This document shows positions 53,001-64,000 of a stretch of DNA of 64,000 nucleotides, in pieces. Origin of the DNA: Blasia pusilla (Eukaryota > Marchantiophyta > Marchantiopsida > Blasiales); contig CM114273.1 in assembly GCA_050084515.1 (NCBI GenBank), positions 32,054,001-32,118,000 of the forward strand, in the 5' to 3' direction. Under the pieces are notes generated by a model, which did not search any database, was not told where the DNA came from, and saw only the letters and a program-made list of their open reading frames with translations. Made by a program: the position numbers and the translations under genes. Numbering within the stretch: the first letter of the stretch is position 1; each line of letters begins with the position of its first letter.

Positions 53001-56000
53001 TTAACCAAGTTGATGCAGCAGCAACAATCCTTTTGGCTGTTATGTAGGATTTGATATTATCCAAATCAATGTTTGATAAAGTTTGCATCCTGTGCTGCTA
53101 GGGACTGTGTCTCGTTGTCTCAAGACTTGTACGCTGATGGGTCTTGGCCTTCTATATTCATGGGCCCTCTAAAGGCAGGTTGCCCTAATTTGCTCCCACT
53201 AAATTAGATACGGTTCTGGCTGAACAATTGTATTCATTTGTCTGAGAGATGGAATGTCCTCTGTTTGCCCTAAATCTGTTGTCATAAACAGTCTGCAGCT
53301 CGGTGATAACCTGGGTAGGGTGTAGTGCGGGCTAAATCAATATTGACCTAAGACTGCCTTTGCCTGCAGGCTAAGTGCGAGTGGGATCTGTCACCAGCTC
53401 AGGAAGGGGCCGTCTCTAGTGCAGTTTTCGTTGGCATTCTACTGTAATTTGATTCCTCTGATGCCATCATTGCCGCTCATAGTGAAGATGGGAAATGATA
53501 GAGAGTGCCCCAGTTTTTCTTTGTTGGAGATTAGTTGTGGCAGCCTCTGCAACTTAGGCTTATCTTGTTTCTGCAATCAATTGCGAGTATGGGTGGTACG
53601 ATCCTTATAAGAACTTTTGTACTTCCCTAACCATGCATCCTGCTTATCTGTACTAGATTGACCACATAGATGCACAAAAGATGGAACTTGTTTGTCCAGC
53701 TAGACTCCTGTATCAGTTGGTATCATTTTTGAGTGCCATGTGAGGATGGGGCTCATCGATAGCAGTTAGAGCCCTATTTGAATTCAACTTCGGTTCATTC
53801 ATACCCTATTGTTGTGTTCTTTGCTTTGACAGTTTTCGCACAAAGCTGAGGGTTTCTTTGTTCTGGGCTTGGTGCAGAGGTGCTTATAGTTGGGGCATAC
53901 TAGCAGATTTGAGGGGCCGCAAATTTGCCTTCTTTGCTACAGCAATGTTCACATCCTTTTTTGGTATTCTAAGGTGCATATATATTCATCGGCTCAGATA
54001 TTAAGGCGGTTCTTAATCCTCGTTTAAATTTTTAGGTTATGTCCATTTCATAGATTCTCTTTTCAAGTTTTACCCTAATTTTGAGAAGGATTTATAGAGA
54101 GGTCTTTGTCACAACATAGGTCATGGCAGCATTTCATGTAGTACTGAATTTTTTTTCAGTAGTTAGTTGCCATCTCTATTGCCTTCATGTCCTCACCTTA
54201 ATGCCTAAATCAGTAATTGAGGAGGATTTTTTAATATTCTGTGTTGATGAGGTCAGGTTGTGACAGTTTGTTTGATCTGGCAGTGAAGCCAATGTTTGAC
54301 ATTTATTTGCAAACTGAATGATAGCCATTCCTCGATGTAGGATCATCTTTTCTCTCTTCCTTACCCCGATCATGCGATTACAATGGATGTTGGTGGGACA
54401 AGTCATTTCAAGCTATGAAGGAAATTCTACTGCCGTTTCTGGATGCAAGTTAAAATTTAATAGCAGCGCCATGGAAAAAACTGTGCCAGAAATACAGAGA
54501 TACTAAGGCACCTAAAGAATTGTTGGCACCTCTAGAGCCACCCAGTGTGTGAAGAAGTGGCAGTTCGTGTCCTCATGAAGTTATTATTCACAGATACCAT
54601 CCATAGCATAATAGATCTGAAAGTGGACTACCCTCTCTTTTCTACTTCATTCAGTCTCGACCTTGGTCAACTCTGAGGGGCCCTTGTACCCACAACGTCG
54701 GGGAGAATTTCGTTCACATAAGAAACAATTCCATGGCATACCTTCCTTCACAGATGATGTTATTCTGGCATCTGACGTGATTGAAGGGTCCAAAATATCT
54801 TTGTGCAGTCCGTTGAACAGTTCAATGAGTGGTAAAGAGAACTCTATCAGGATGAAAACTGCCCCTATTTTCATGTGAAATCACCGACATCTGGGGTGTT
54901 GGGCCACATCTGTTAGAGTGCAGCTCTTTCATACAGTGGTTACTCCAGCAGGCTAATAAGGCTGTGAATGTAGGGTCAGATTTGAGTATGAATGGTTGGA
55001 ATCAGGAAGGCAAAAGCCCTAAGTTCCTCCACCAGAGGGAGCAATTTGAACTATTACTCCAGAGGAAGTTATATTTGCTGAGTCAACGACACACCCAGGG
55101 AGATATGGCCCTGGGGAGGTTGATCAACTTCATCTTCTGTCTGCAGGGCACACCAGAGGAAGATGGCTATTTCCATCTGGCATGGGAAACCTCTTGTGGC
55201 ATGAGCTGAACAGGTGTCAAGAGTTGGGTCAGACAGTGCCAGGCATGGTTCAGTTCATTTCAAGTAACCCTCTTGTCCTTTTATCTGCACCCTTCAGTAT
55301 GCAGTGAAACTAAAGGATAGTTTTAATGTCACAAGAAAGAATGTTTCACAAATAAGGGCAGGATGTAAGGTAGACACAAATCAGGATGGAATCCAACACA
55401 AAACACTTCTACTTGTCCAAATTTTGCACTGAATCATAAAGCCTGCGTTGCACAACTGCTTAATGGTAGTATATAACAGGGCAGGGAACTCCCAGGGGAC
55501 GAGAGAAATTGCCACAGCTGGTGGGAGTAATATAGCATGCATGTCAGTTGAAGATGCAAGACATGTGATCTTTCTCTGCTCACTGCAATTTGAGACCAGG
55601 AATTACCTTGTCTCTTCAAAGACAGATCCTGATGTGTTTATAAGTTACTCAGTCATAGAGACCAGAACCACTCAGAAATTCTATTCATGATATGTCGAAG
55701 TCCAAAACTACTTGGAACGTTCAAGATAATGTGACTCAGTACAAAGATAACTAGGTCTGCTGTGTTGTTGTGGGCTGGACCCAGGCTGGGATCTCCTATA
55801 TTAGTGCACTGGCACTTGTTTCGCTTGTCTCTTGGGTGCTGGTTTCATTGGACTTAGAAATTCCTTCTACTCTAAACTTATACATCCAGTGCGAATCCTG
55901 CCTTACAAGCAAAGCCAGATTGTTGAATTCAGAAGCCCATTTGCTCTGCGGACATTATATTTTACCCACTCATATGTGCCCTGGAATTGCAGTGCTCTAT

Positions 56001-58743
56001 CTCCAACATTTTGGTGGCTTCTCATCTCGCGAACATTTGTCGGGATCGGTCTCGGTGGTGCCGGTGTAAGTACTTTCTAGGCTCTCCCCCAGCTGTAATG
56101 GTTGATTACTTTCTGCATGTCACTGCATCTTTCCATTGAAACAAGGCTAAACCAGGGGTGGTAGTATTGATGTAGTCTTCTTTGTGTCTAGAAAACTCTA
56201 GCATATCTCAATCATCCAGTTTCCTTTTGCAGGTTGCTTTTTCACTTTGCATGGAATTCTTGCCAACAACTGGAAGAGGCTTTTGGCTAGTCTTTTTTGA
56301 ATTCTTCTGGACAGTAAGCTGCTATCCTTCCAACCAAAACGCTATATTAGTTTAGCCCGGAGTAGGTTACCAGCTCATTGTGGCTCTTGCATGGATAGTT
56401 AGTTTCATGGACTTGAAGGTGTTTGGGAGTTGGACAAATGAAGGAAGGTAGTTACATAAAATAATGTGAGAAGATGACCATGATGGATTTGGTGATGATA
56501 CTATGACACTTGAGCAGCAGTCATTGATAATGCTGTTTTTGTGGCAGCACAGCTCTCAAACGCTTTAGTGAGACTAATGCACACTAAATCATGGACTTTT
56601 CAAACAGGTGGGTTCGATTTCAGAGGCACTCCTCGCATGGGTCATCATACCCAACATGAATTGGCGGTATGGATAATTGTGATCTTTGGATAGTGCAAAT
56701 GTTAGGAAAGAGAATGCTGTTTTAAAATGTCAGTTGTGTCCTTGATCATCCAAGAGATCTTATGAAGTATTTTGACACTTACACGAATGGTTTGAGTTCC
56801 AGGCTGCCTAGTTCTTAGGCTATTCAAATGTGAAAAATTAGGATCCAGAATTTTGCTCTTTTGAGTCAACAAGCAGATTGGGAAGATGTTGATCTAGTCG
56901 CTCAATGGAAGAGGAATTAATTGGGAGTATCCAGTCTCTCAAAGTAGAGAAAGAGAAAAGTTTCACTATAATCTTTGAGGCTCCATCATCTTTAGCATCT
57001 CAATTTGAGATGGATGTTAACTTCTCCGGTGGCTGTCCCAGCACCGAAGTGTATGGTCTGAGGCTTGCAAGTACCTCGAATTACCAGTTAGAGCAACAAA
57101 CTCGGTTCCTGTCTTAGGATTTTTTTACAGAAACCAACTTGGCAAAGCTAAACTTCTATGATTTATTGGCAGGTGGCTAGTGGCAGTATCAGCTCTTCCA
57201 TTCATCTTCCTTCTTGTGTTCTATCCCATTCTACCTGAATCACCCAAATACTTGATGGTAAGATGCATGATGTGTGAAAATTTTGCGATCCCACCAGTTT
57301 ATCTATCACTTTAGTGTATGTGTCTGTGGACCTAGAAGAGAGGATGCATATGATTTTTTACTATCTGAATGAGGGGATGAAACACCAGTCAACTGTTATT
57401 TTTAATGGACCCCAGAGGTGAAGTGATTAAATGGTGAGAGAGATTGACACAGGAAATATTGAAAATATTCGTTTTGACAGGTGAAAGGCAATGAAGAGGA
57501 CGCTATGAGCGTTTTAAGGCGAATTGCTAAAATGAACGGGAAGCCCCTTCCACGAGGGAAGCTTACTGCAGTTCGACAGGGGGATGTGACACGAGGATCC
57601 TATGGAGTCGGTGGGCATTTATCTTTCTCAATTTGCTAAATCTACTCAGTGTAAATGAATCATTTGAGTCTTCAGCATCCCATGGTTAGAAACTCACGAA
57701 GTCAAGCCTGCAGTGAAATGTATGAGTTAAGCTTGTGAAAAGAATAATTTTGGCTGTCTTGTTGAAGCTGATGATAAGAGAAATGTTGGTTGCAGACCAA
57801 GTGAAGCTAGGAGGTGAGGATGTAGAAATTGAAGTTGATACTGCTGAAGACGGGAAGGTCAAGGAAATTGCTGATCGAAGTGGGAAAGATTTTGGAGCGT
57901 GGGACACTTTTAAGCTCCTCTTCTCTCCAGAACTAAAGAGGCCGACGCTGCTGCTCTGGTTTTTGTTTTTTGCAAATGCCTTCACGTATTATGGACTTGT
58001 CCTCTTGACAACACAACTGGAAGTAACAAATGGGAAAGAGCACCGGTGTGATCATGCGTCAGGGGTGACTGTTGATACTCCAGAGTGCTTTTCTGATGGC
58101 AAGCCTGTCATCGACACAGTGCAGTACACGGCAGTGCTTATATCCTCTGTGGCTGAGATTCCTGGTGTGATTGTGGCCTGCTTGGTAGTCGATAGGTTTG
58201 GTCGCAAAATCAGTCTTGCGGGGCTTCTCATTGCATGTGGAGCATTCATGCTTCCTTTACTGACTCCTAAGTCTGAGGTGATAACCAATATATTCATGTT
58301 TGGGGCAAGATGTAGTATCATGGGGGGATTTTCTGTCCTGTGGGCTTATGCCCCTGAATTATACCACACCAAAGTTCGTTCGACAGGTGTGGGAGCGGCT
58401 AACTCTGGGGGCCGTCTGGGAGGATTCTTGTGTCCATTTGTTGCGGTCAGCCTCATTCAAAGCTGTCAGAGGGTATGTTTATTGTTGAACGCTTGTGCTC
58501 TCTTTGCCATTAACAGATAGGATGCTGTGTGTTTCTTTGTTGAACCCCTGCCCCCCCCTCCTCCTGTGCTCTCCTCCTTCCTCCCTCGGTGTTAGTATAT
58601 TGGACTCTGCTGCTGCATTACCATAGGACAGGCTAATTAAGCTGTTGGGCTGATCACCTTGCCAGGTACTGGCGGTGGGTTTCTTCGCCATTGCTCCTGT
58701 GGTGGCAGGATTGGCAGTCTACTTTTTTCCAAAAGAAGAAAGG
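50010..58743 (+). CDS. MFS organic cation/nicotinate transporter, NiaP/OCT7 type (SVOP-like), 12 exons identified
   Basis: Host gene for a 12-TM major facilitator related to plant OCT7/NiaP and animal SVOP, moving an organic cation or nicotinate-like solute across a membrane. Exons, all GT-AG with matching phases: 50,010-50,189; 52,114-52,201; 52,886-52,983; 53,370-53,443; 53,878-53,973; 55,993-56,065; 56,233-56,313; 56,608-56,666; 57,173-57,257; 57,481-57,610; 57,796-58,472; 58,666-58,743 (573 codons). Signatures: TVEEAIDHVGFGKFQAG, MFS motif A GAYSWGILADLRGRKFAFF, SRTFVGIGLGGAG, PESPKYLM, VDRFGRK, and YAPELYHTKVRSTGVG followed by GGRLGGF. The N-terminus (residues ~15-50) is Glu/Arg-rich with a poly-Glu run. 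An ATG at 50,006 gives only a short frame, so 50,010 is chosen. The usual final exon (an ETKG-type tail) was not found; without splicing after exon 12 the frame stops at 58,801. Confidence 0.9.
50190..52113 (+). other. Intron 1 of the transporter gene
   Basis: A 1.9-kb intron, donor GTAAGTG and acceptor ...CTATGGTGCAG. It contains a short CA/TA microsatellite-like patch at about 51,630-51,660 and 51,848-51,862 but no recognisable gene. Length and position upstream of the conserved core suggest it may hold regulatory sequence; nothing specific is visible. Confidence 0.6.
52646..52689. repeat. 13-bp perfect inverted repeat in intron 2
   Basis: TACCAGTCTTTCT (52,646-52,658) and its complement (52,677-52,689) around an 18-nt loop, inside intron 2 of the transporter gene. 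It is too short to call a microRNA precursor. Confidence 0.6.
53974..55992 (+). other. Intron 5 of the transporter gene
   Basis: A 2.0-kb intron between ...FFGIL and SALSPTFWW. The split Ser codon AG|T is restored by the donor at 53,974 and acceptor at 55,992. The intron holds several short open frames on both strands without motifs; I see no transposon domain. Confidence 0.6.
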
Positions 58744-60802
58744 GTGAGTGCTGCCTCACTTAAGTGCCATTTCTCAAGAAATAGCTCAAATCCAATTCTT
58801 TGAAAATCCAACTCGTTTAATCATCGCCAAAACTCCTACTGAGGCTGACATAATCTGCAAATTAAAGACGTGTAGTCTTTTGCCATGTGTTGAGATTTTT
58901 TCTGATCCATTTCCTCAAATTTTGGATAGGTACGGAAAGTGTCTGATTGATCATCACAGGTGATATAACTTCAACTGGAAGTTAACGGAGAGCATGGGCT
59001 TCATGAGCTGTCCTCTAGTTGTTCAACTGATTCATGGTTGGACTTGACCATGCAGACAAGTGTTATAGCACGTGCTGAAATTCATTGCTCTGAGTCTCTC
59101 ATTCCACAGTAGGTAGAGAACTGGAGAGGATGTGTTCTTGAAGTGAAGGGACATAGAATAACATGCACTGCTCAAGAAGTGTTGGCAGGATTACTATGAT
59201 TATAAGTGAGGTCGTAGTTGTAAGGGGATACTTTCTCAACACCCCCTCCAATCATTAAATGGTACCATTTTGGGGCAGTTGGTCAAACACATTGTAGGGT
59301 CTAAAGATCAAACTTTCTATGCTCCTCTCAATGATGGTCTGTCAAGTGTACATAGAAATTGGGGTAATAGAGCATTGAATGAGGATGGTGACAAGTGCAA
59401 GTTTTGCACTACTTATCTCAAGGATTATTTTACAACTTCAGGAACGAAGTAACATTATTGTACTTGGCAAGTGCATTCCCAAGTCCAGGCAAGTATGACA
59501 TCTACTCGTGTGGGTACATGTCCATGTGTGCCACCTGGGTCTTTGGGTTGACCTGTAAGAACATTGGAATGTCACATGCCATGTGGATGATTAATTTCAT
59601 ATCCTGTTTACACAAGCAACCTTCCGTTGACAAGTCCACTTCGTTATGTTCTATGGTGGATTCTGTATATTCGATGATGTGGTGTGGAAAGTTTTCTCGG
59701 CTTATCTATTTAATTAGAAAATAAGTTGGCAATGGATTCATTGCTTGTAGTGGAAGTTTCCAAGTATTTACATATCTTATGAATCATTTTTAGAACATGT
59801 TATCACTCTTCAAAAAGCATTACTTTTTGCAGTCTTTCTCTAGTCATATTCATTTTGTATTGCAGTCACTCTATTTAGTTCGGAGGCTTTCCAATGTTCA
59901 CAAATATTTTGGATGAAACATCAAAACTTTTGACGACAAGCTTATGTAATTTTGTAATTCTTTTGCAACTCAATGACAGAAAATTTCACGACAAATTCAT
60001 TCGTTCTAGAGATATGTTTTAACAGCTTATAAGTGGGGCAATCGGCTCCTGTTAAATTTGCCACATGTCAGCGTGGGAAGATTTAAAATGCATGTGTCAT
60101 GTGGGAAGGATCTAAAATGCATACATGTCTTACGTGTCATGAGGGAGGTGTCTGCCTGAAATATGGGTCCCGTCCTCCTGAACTGATCTGATGGCTCCTG
60201 ACGATCAGATCCTCTTAATTCTGCCACATGTCAAAGCACACGTGTTATGCGGAGGTGTCTGCTTGAATCCCCAGACCCCATTCAAAATGTTTATTATGGA
60301 GAAATAGTAGTTCACGCCAAAAACGTCACTACAAGTGGTCAGGTTTATGTACCCGTTTGCGTCGGAATTGTTTAATTTGGGAATCTAACAGCTGGGAATG
60401 TAGTGTTCCAAGTAGCCTTGCTACCGGGGATATGATTCTTGACCGCTCCGTTTCGGCAGTATATATTCCAAGTTTCAGAGCTTCCCGATTCCCCAAGTGT
60501 TGCCTATTTGAACGTGTCAATTTTGGGCGAGGGAAAGAAGATGCACTTCGATAAAAACGAGTGATGGAAAACCCATCGGAAGTACAAAAGAGGGGGACTC
60601 AAAGAGTCAAAACTTGAAGGCCACAACAAGACCAGAAAAGGAAGAAGGGGCATTCCCCCTAACGATTTAAACTCACAACAAAGCAGAGACAATATCAAGC
60701 AACAACAAGAGAGCTATGACTACTACTAAGTGGGCCTCTAGCGCCGGCGTCTCCCTGACTGAGCCCGCCGCAAAATCCCATTAGCCTGGGCACGCCGCAA
60801 CG
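58744..60802. other. Region downstream of the transporter; no gene recognised
   Basis: This must contain the 3' end of the transporter gene, but I could not find a convincing last exon. Short repeated blocks (GCCACATGTCA, ATGCATGTGTCATG, around 60,058-60,235) occur as two or three imperfect copies. Short frames at 58,748-58,963 and 59,395-59,724 have no family resemblance. Confidence 0.4.
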
Positions 60803-61351
60803 CTATGGAGACCGCCGCCTACAATACAAAATCGCAGTAGCTAAGGACAACCCATTTTCGAGTGGAGATGATGGGCGCGATCCGTAATGAACGCAGTCGA
60901 ACCTCTCCCCATAGCCCCATACATCTCTATGGCCAGGGGATGAAGATGTGTCCCTCGTGTAGTCGATGTAGATATGTGTCTTCTTCACCGCCGCCGCCGC
61001 CGCCGCTCCTTGTAGCATTCGCCCTTGGGCCACCACTTGGGCTCGCACTGCCTCCCGCGTGGGATCTCTGACTACCACGTCCGCCACAACCACCTCAGCC
61101 TCACGTGTCATGTAGAGATCGGCACGAATGAAGGAATCCCGCTTGGAGTAGTGCCTCTCTCTCTGCACATGGAAGCCACTCTCCCGAGCAATACTGAACA
61201 TGATATCCCGCACTGCGTTGTGAGTGGCTATCCTCTCACCCCCAACTGGAGAGCGTGTCAAATGCACACCAAGTGGATCAGGCTCGGCGACACTTGCGGT
61301 GTGTCGAACCAACCACCGATGGTTGGGGAGGCCCAAGCGGAACCGCATCAT
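60803..61351 (-). pseudogene. C-terminal nuclease-like domain of the LINE-like element
   Basis: An open 182-codon minus-strand frame. After MMRFRLGLPNHRWLV it reads THNAVRDIMFSIARESGFHV, then RADLYMTREAEVVVADVVV and RDPT. The H-N-x-x-R-D ... G-F ... R-A-D-(x)n-D-V-x-V-x-D-P-T layout resembles the PD-(D/E)xK-like domain found after RT in a class of eukaryotic LINE-like proteins. This is a resemblance I recognise by pattern, not proven. An alanine run (GAAAAAAV) follows from a GCC repeat at about 60,990-61,010. Confidence 0.55.
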
Positions 61352-61514
61352 TTGTGGTATAGGTAAGTGGTGCGATCACGGAAAGCTTGGAGAGGGGCGC
61401 CCCTATCCATGAGCCTGCCCCTTTCCGAGCAAGAGCGAATCACGGGCCCTAACCTCCATGGGGATATTCCGTCGGACATAGTGCCTCTAAAATCTGCCTC
61501 AAAGTGGGCTTCCA

Positions 61515-62246
61515 TCAAGGAAGATTGGAGCCAGACTGACCGGAGGTAACTAAGGAGGAGAAAGTGGGGAGAACGGCTCTGGCCTCAACTCGAAGGGAAT
61601 CTCTACAAGCTGTGAGTGAAGATTGAAGTGGGAAAGAGCCATCCTCGACCTGGGAGACGTAGTGTAGAAGGAGCGGTCTATCTCTAACCAAAAATCGGGA
61701 GCAAAGGAGGGGTGCTACTATGGCCCAACTCCCTAAAAAAGCGGAGGGCGCCACTAACTCGGTCGAGAGAAGACCTACTCCACCAAAAGAAATCGGCCAA
61801 GAGGCATGTCTACGAGGTAACTCCCCCATGGGGCACTCTAAGGAGCCGGGTCCTAGAAGATCCCCAAACACCTACATGAGCTTCCTATCAAAGGATCTAT
61901 ATAGGGAAGAAAGGTGACTAGATGTCCAGACAGTTCTAGTGAGGAAACCAGGTCTACGAGCAAAACAAGAAGAGAGAATGCCGAAGGCGACTTGAGGGTC
62001 ACCAATCCTCGTAAGATCATCAACATGGAGAAGATCCTCGGTAAGAGCCGCGCCATTTAAACTCGATACAAAGTCCTGGTTCCCGGCGGGACTCCCAAGA
62101 CTCGAGAAGCCCTCCGACAGTCGCAAGAAGCCTTCGGGTAAATGTAGATCATCACGTAGGCTGATGGAGACCAAGCCTTGCACTTCCCCACCTTCACCGC
62201 CAGGCCGACACGTGCCAATCTGTCTTTGAAAAATGCTCGAATGCAT
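61515..62246 (-). pseudogene. Post-RT (thumb/connector) region of the LINE-like element
   Basis: Two minus-strand frames, 62,246-61,872 and 61,871-61,515. The second reads RHASWPISFGGVGLLSTELV and APSAFLGSWAIVAPLL, a conserved block (L-P-x-x-x-G-G-x-G-L ... A-x-A-x-x-G-S-W) seen after RT in this element class. The first overlaps the end of the RT frame, so a frameshift near 62,140 separates them. Confidence 0.6.
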
Positions 62247-63127
62247 GGGACAACCACATCTCCGGGACCAACAATATGAGTATCATCTGCCAGCGAAGGA
62301 AACATGCAGCCCGGGAAAGCCTCCATCGTAGAAAGAACCGCTCGGTAATGAGCCACAGCAAACAACACGCCACCCAGAGGGTCACCTTGATGAGTCCCGG
62401 TAGCAGACTCCAAGACCGTGACCTCCTCCTCGAATCGACCATGGTGGAAATAGAGGGCCGAAGGGGCCCCATAGAAAGCCTGCACAAAGGGAATGAGGCT
62501 CGCCATGGGGCCACCCGCGTCCCTCAACTCTGTGAATATAGTAGCCCGAGATTCTGAGTTGAAGGCGTTCTCCACGTCCACTTGGAGAACCACCCACTCT
62601 TGATGTACATCTAGACAAGCCCTCAAACCTAAGGCAACCGTCTCACATCCGGTTGGCGTGGCAACTCCAAACTGATGTGGACTCAGATTTGACTGGAAAG
62701 CCTCACGGAATTGCAAAGCGAGAGTACGACTCACCAACCGCAAGAGCACCTCACCTATGGCAATCGGACGGATACCACCACCCTCCTTCGACAACGCCAA
62801 AAGTCGCCCCGCCCCTAATACTTGGGCCACTGCTGTTGGCACTCTCCCCTGAGCTAGGTGAGAGGCAACCTGAAGCAACTCGGAGAAGCCGCTAGCGGTG
62901 TCCTCGGAAGGAAAGCAATCACGAAGATGTTCGTACATCATACCAGACAAACCTCTGGCCGCAATCCTCGGAGAACGTCCGAGTGCCCGTGCAAAGAGGG
63001 ACGGTTCAAGGCATATAGTCGTGTCAAGATGGAAGTCACGTGCAAAAGCTGGAATGTCAATTTGGGCGAGGATGTAGCCTCGGAGAGCATCGATGGTAAC
63101 GGTACCTGAAGAAGGAGCCATGTCCAT
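62057..63127 (-). pseudogene. Reverse transcriptase domain of the LINE-like element
   Basis: A 356-codon open minus-strand frame. Motifs: ARGLSGMMYEHLRDCF (fingers, about 62,955), GGGIRPIAIGEVLLRLVSR (about 62,790), HQFGVATPTGCETVALGLRA, motif A VVLQVDVENAFNSESR with catalytic Asp (about 62,590), motif B GTHQGDPLGGVLFAVA (about 62,395), motif C FPSLADDTHIVGP with the Ala-Asp-Asp active site (about 62,290), and VKVGKCKAWSP. All catalytic residues appear intact in this frame. The frame ends at 62,057 in divergent sequence, so the C-terminal part is shifted. Confidence 0.82.
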
Positions 63128-63158
63128 CGGGCGAAGAGCACGCGGTACTCGCGAGTAC

Positions 63159-63911
63159 TCACAGTGCTCGCCCTAGTGTCCTACATCGTCGCAACCTGGC
63201 TGCTCCAGGATCGTCCGCCGGGAAACCAGGTGAACTACTACCTCTGGCGAATGCCACAAACTCACTCTGCAGAGACTCCCAATCATCTCCTCGAAAGCGT
63301 CTCAGACGTGCTATAACCTCTCCATGACCGGCCTTCCCTCCCCGAGTGTAACGAAGACACCATCGTGGAAGGAGAAGTAGTAGGTACCAAGAGAGCTCAT
63401 CCATAGGATCAAGAGCGATCCTAGCAAGGAAGGACGAATGCGTGGCGGAGGTCGTCCCGAATAGCATGGGGATCCTATGAAACAACCTCGGCGGGGAAAA
63501 CGGGTCTCAAAGAGACCTATAATCCTGCCCCGGTGGGACCTCAACCACTCCCATGCCTCGAGGGGGCGATGATGCGGGAAGCACGGAGAGCATCCATGGT
63601 CGGGGGGAGGACCACCCATCCAAATCTATCAAAGTCGGGATGTTTAGCCGCTAAGTGGTTCGAATTCTGAACGAGTGAAGAATTCGGGACAACATGGGCA
63701 TTTAGTATCTCGACTAGACGACCCACGGGTCCCCACACGGGGAGCCGATGCGGGTCGAGGCATGGATGCAACTCACCAAGAAGAGGACATAGCCCCCTCC
63801 AATAAAATCGTGCGACAATCTCCCGTCAATAACAGTCCTATCATCCCCATTCGAACGAGCGGTCCTGGCAAACAACTGTCTTCCCGTCCACGGTAATGCT
63901 CCCTCTAACAT
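63159..63911 (-). pseudogene. N-terminal region of the LINE-like element
   Basis: The frame 63,485-63,159 reads LARIALDPMDELSWYLLLLL, PRWCLRYTRGGKAGHGEVIA and RLRRFRGDDWESLQSEF, a block typical of the region before RT in this element class. Upstream, 63,771-63,541 and 63,911-63,714 are partial frames with no clear domain. The junction with RT at about 63,140 needs a frameshift. Confidence 0.55.
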
Positions 63912-64000
63912 AAACTCTCACCCACCGACATCACCTAGGACTTCTAGTCCCAACCCCCTCCCAAAAATAAACTCATGAATACGTAGAGTTGCTAAGAGTG

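Larger units (their letters stand above)
60803..63911 (-). mobile_element. Decayed LINE-like retroelement (RT with C-terminal nuclease-like domain)
   Basis: Minus-strand coding segments in order: N-terminal region (63,911-63,159), reverse transcriptase (63,127-62,057), post-RT region (62,246-61,515) and a C-terminal domain (61,351-60,803). They lie in different frames, so at least four frameshifts or stops have accumulated. No LTR, protease or integrase is present, so it belongs with non-LTR elements. Its 5' limit may lie outside the window. The 3' end was not located; no poly-A tail is obvious. Confidence 0.75.

Noticed and set aside
57735-58520. A 261-codon frame that could be taken as a single-exon gene
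   Set aside because: It is exon 11 of the transporter read through its splice sites; phases and the acceptor at 57,795 and donor at 58,473 fit the multi-exon model.

Overview
The window is a stretch of streptophyte (plant-lineage) nuclear DNA that is almost entirely transposable elements, with one clear host gene. Plant origin is inferred from a spliced NiaP/OCT7-type MFS transporter gene (12 exons, GT-AG introns), Ty1-copia and Ty3-gypsy retroelements, a Helitron and a CACTA-like element. The Ty3-gypsy elements carry a DRM/DNMT3-type cytosine methyltransferase. I recall retrotransposon capture of DNA methyltransferases being published for dinoflagellates and charophyte algae, so a charophyte or other non-seed streptophyte is plausible. 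I cannot name the species from sequence alone.

Layout. 1-4,940: poorly resolved DNA with minus-strand exon-like fragments. 4,992-14,596: a decayed minus-strand Helitron (Rep and PIF1-type helicase), split by a 5.7-kb gypsy element, G1 (6,034-11,759), whose terminal repeat itself holds a 338-bp CACTA-like insertion. 15,790-46,853: a four-layer nest. A decayed Ty1-copia element is split at 16,820/44,382 by gypsy element G2a (minus strand). G2a is split at 19,900/40,080 by a related element G2b (plus strand). G2b is split at 30,225/39,920 by a third-family element G3 (minus strand). Each gypsy insertion is bounded by TGTC...GACA ends and a 4-bp target duplication (AGAT, GTGT, AACA, GATT). Removing each insertion restores the broken reading frame or repeat. 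47,920-48,935: an older G1-like remnant. 50,010-58,743: the host transporter gene. 60,803-63,911: a decayed minus-strand LINE-like reverse transcriptase with a possible nuclease-like C-terminal domain.

Most unusual system. The gypsy elements read Gag - protease - DNA methyltransferase - RT - RNase H - integrase - PHD finger. The methyltransferase lies between protease and RT, and the PHD finger occupies the position of the chromodomain in chromoviruses. Their termini are not ordinary LTRs. In the three families the 5' end is a ~370-520-bp repeat 'B' alone, and the 3' end is A-B-A, with A (~105-139 bp) directly after a conserved polypurine tract. An internal GACA-(2-3 nt)-TGTC-like joint looks like joined element ends. 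This B-internal-A-B-A plan matches the split direct repeats known from PAT/Ngaro-type DIRS elements, yet these elements encode a DDE integrase and make 4-bp target duplications. All copies here are decayed. The sampled active-site losses are C:G to T:A changes, as expected for methylated DNA.
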